Below are positions 63,775 to 64,000 of a DNA stretch of 64,000 bases, in pieces. The stretch spans positions 930,001 to 994,000 of the forward strand of contig NZ_JBBMQQ010000001.1 in NCBI RefSeq assembly GCF_038900095.1. Reading direction: 5' to 3'. The stretch is from Hoeflea sp038900095. GTDB taxonomy: Bacteria > Pseudomonadota > Alphaproteobacteria > Rhizobiales > Rhizobiaceae. The translations under genes were made by a program, and so were the position numbers. Below the pieces are notes generated by a model. That model did no database searches and was not told where the DNA came from. It worked only from the letters and a program-made list of their open reading frames with translations. The number at the start of each line of letters is the position of its first letter. Positions within the stretch are counted from its first letter, which is position 1.

Positions 63775-64000
63775 GTGAAAAAGCCCGTTCTCTATTCTTT
63801 CCGCCGGTGTCCCTACGCCATGCGTGCGCGTCTGGCCGTGGCCTCGGCCGGGCTCGAGGTCGAGTTGCGCGAGATCCTGTTGCGTGACAAGCCTGCGGCC
63901 TTTCTTGCAGCATCCCCGAGCGGCACCGTGCCGTGTCTCGTCACCGGCGACGGCGTGATAGACGAAAGCCTTGATGTGATGATCTGGGCGCTCAGTCAGA
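63775..64000 (+). CDS. glutathione S-transferase N-terminal domain protein (partial, runs off the right edge)
   Basis: The first 75 residues of a thioredoxin-fold protein (VLYSFRRCPYAMRARLAVAS with a CPYA motif, then ASPSGTVPCLVTGDGVIDES containing the cis-proline and the E-S glutathione-binding pair). The GTG start at 63775 follows a GCGGGAG sequence that is close to the start codon, so the exact start is uncertain. Function is probably glutathione transfer or thiol chemistry; the C-terminal domain lies beyond the window. Confidence 0.82.
   Translation, partial: MKKPVLYSFRRCPYAMRARLAVASAGLEVELREILLRDKPAAFLAASPSGTVPCLVTGDGVIDESLDVMIWALSQ

Overview
The window is GC-rich, densely coded chromosomal DNA of an alphaproteobacterium, most probably of the order Rhizobiales (Hyphomicrobiales; Rhizobiaceae- or Phyllobacteriaceae-like, Hoeflea-type). 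The evidence is the combination of phosphatidylcholine synthase, a C4-pathway 5-aminolevulinate synthase (HemA), a ChvE-GguA-GguB sugar transporter with a divergent GbpR-like LysR regulator, an IalB-family protein, an HmuRPSTUV heme system with a RirA/IRO-like box, and an SdhE-mfd pair. No phage, IS element or CRISPR array was seen.

Layout. 1-7255: heme uptake. An outer-membrane heme receptor, a small four-cysteine exported protein and ExbB (cut by the window edge) run leftward; hmuP-hmuS-hmuT-hmuU-hmuV run rightward from a shared iron-type regulatory region. 7499-10043: an Old Yellow Enzyme-type oxidoreductase and a salicylate-hydroxylase-type FAD monooxygenase. 10114-10921: an AT-richer orphan gene abutting the 3' end of tRNA-Lys(TTT), the only clearly accessory-looking spot. 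11242-17160: CcdA, a DMT exporter, glmU, glmS (with a striking dyad over its ribosome-binding region) and a DUF502 membrane protein. 17166-23212: recG facing away from sdhE-mfd. 23292-28559: a metallophosphoesterase, an MFS exporter, a FrnE-type thiol oxidoreductase and a lone peptide-type solute-binding protein. 28861-32281: IalB-family protein, HspQ, an AEC permease and a UbiH-type hydroxylase. 32410-35768: DUF2182, DUF1326, pcs and a quinone reductase in one direction. 36070-40770: a complete BMP-type nucleoside ABC transporter operon ending in a strong terminator. 40865-46929: acyltransferase-3, an aminotransferase divergent from a glutamine-synthetase-family enzyme (polyamine/amine use), hemA, and an ArsR-family regulator with the SqrR/BigR cysteine pair. 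47328-54889: a 1,817-residue alpha-2-macroglobulin coupled to PbpC. 54920-63687: gbpR-like regulator, chvE-gguAB, then an arabonate-type dehydratase, a Gfo/Idh/MocA sugar dehydrogenase and a DHDPS-family enzyme, forming most of a non-phosphorylative L-arabinose/D-galactose route. 63775-end: start of a glutathione S-transferase.

How it fits together. The heme uptake locus and hemA/SqrR-like regulator both touch heme supply; glmU-glmS and A2M-PbpC concern the envelope; the last 9 kb couple sugar sensing and import to oxidative sugar breakdown, although the lactonase and the ketoglutarate-semialdehyde dehydrogenase are not in the window. The most promising under-described items are the glmS dyad, the DUF2182-DUF1326 pair, the Apple-plus-TPR alpha-2-macroglobulin without lipobox, the coupled exported protein in the heme locus, and the tRNA-Lys islet gene. 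All functions are read from sequence motifs and context; no database search was run.
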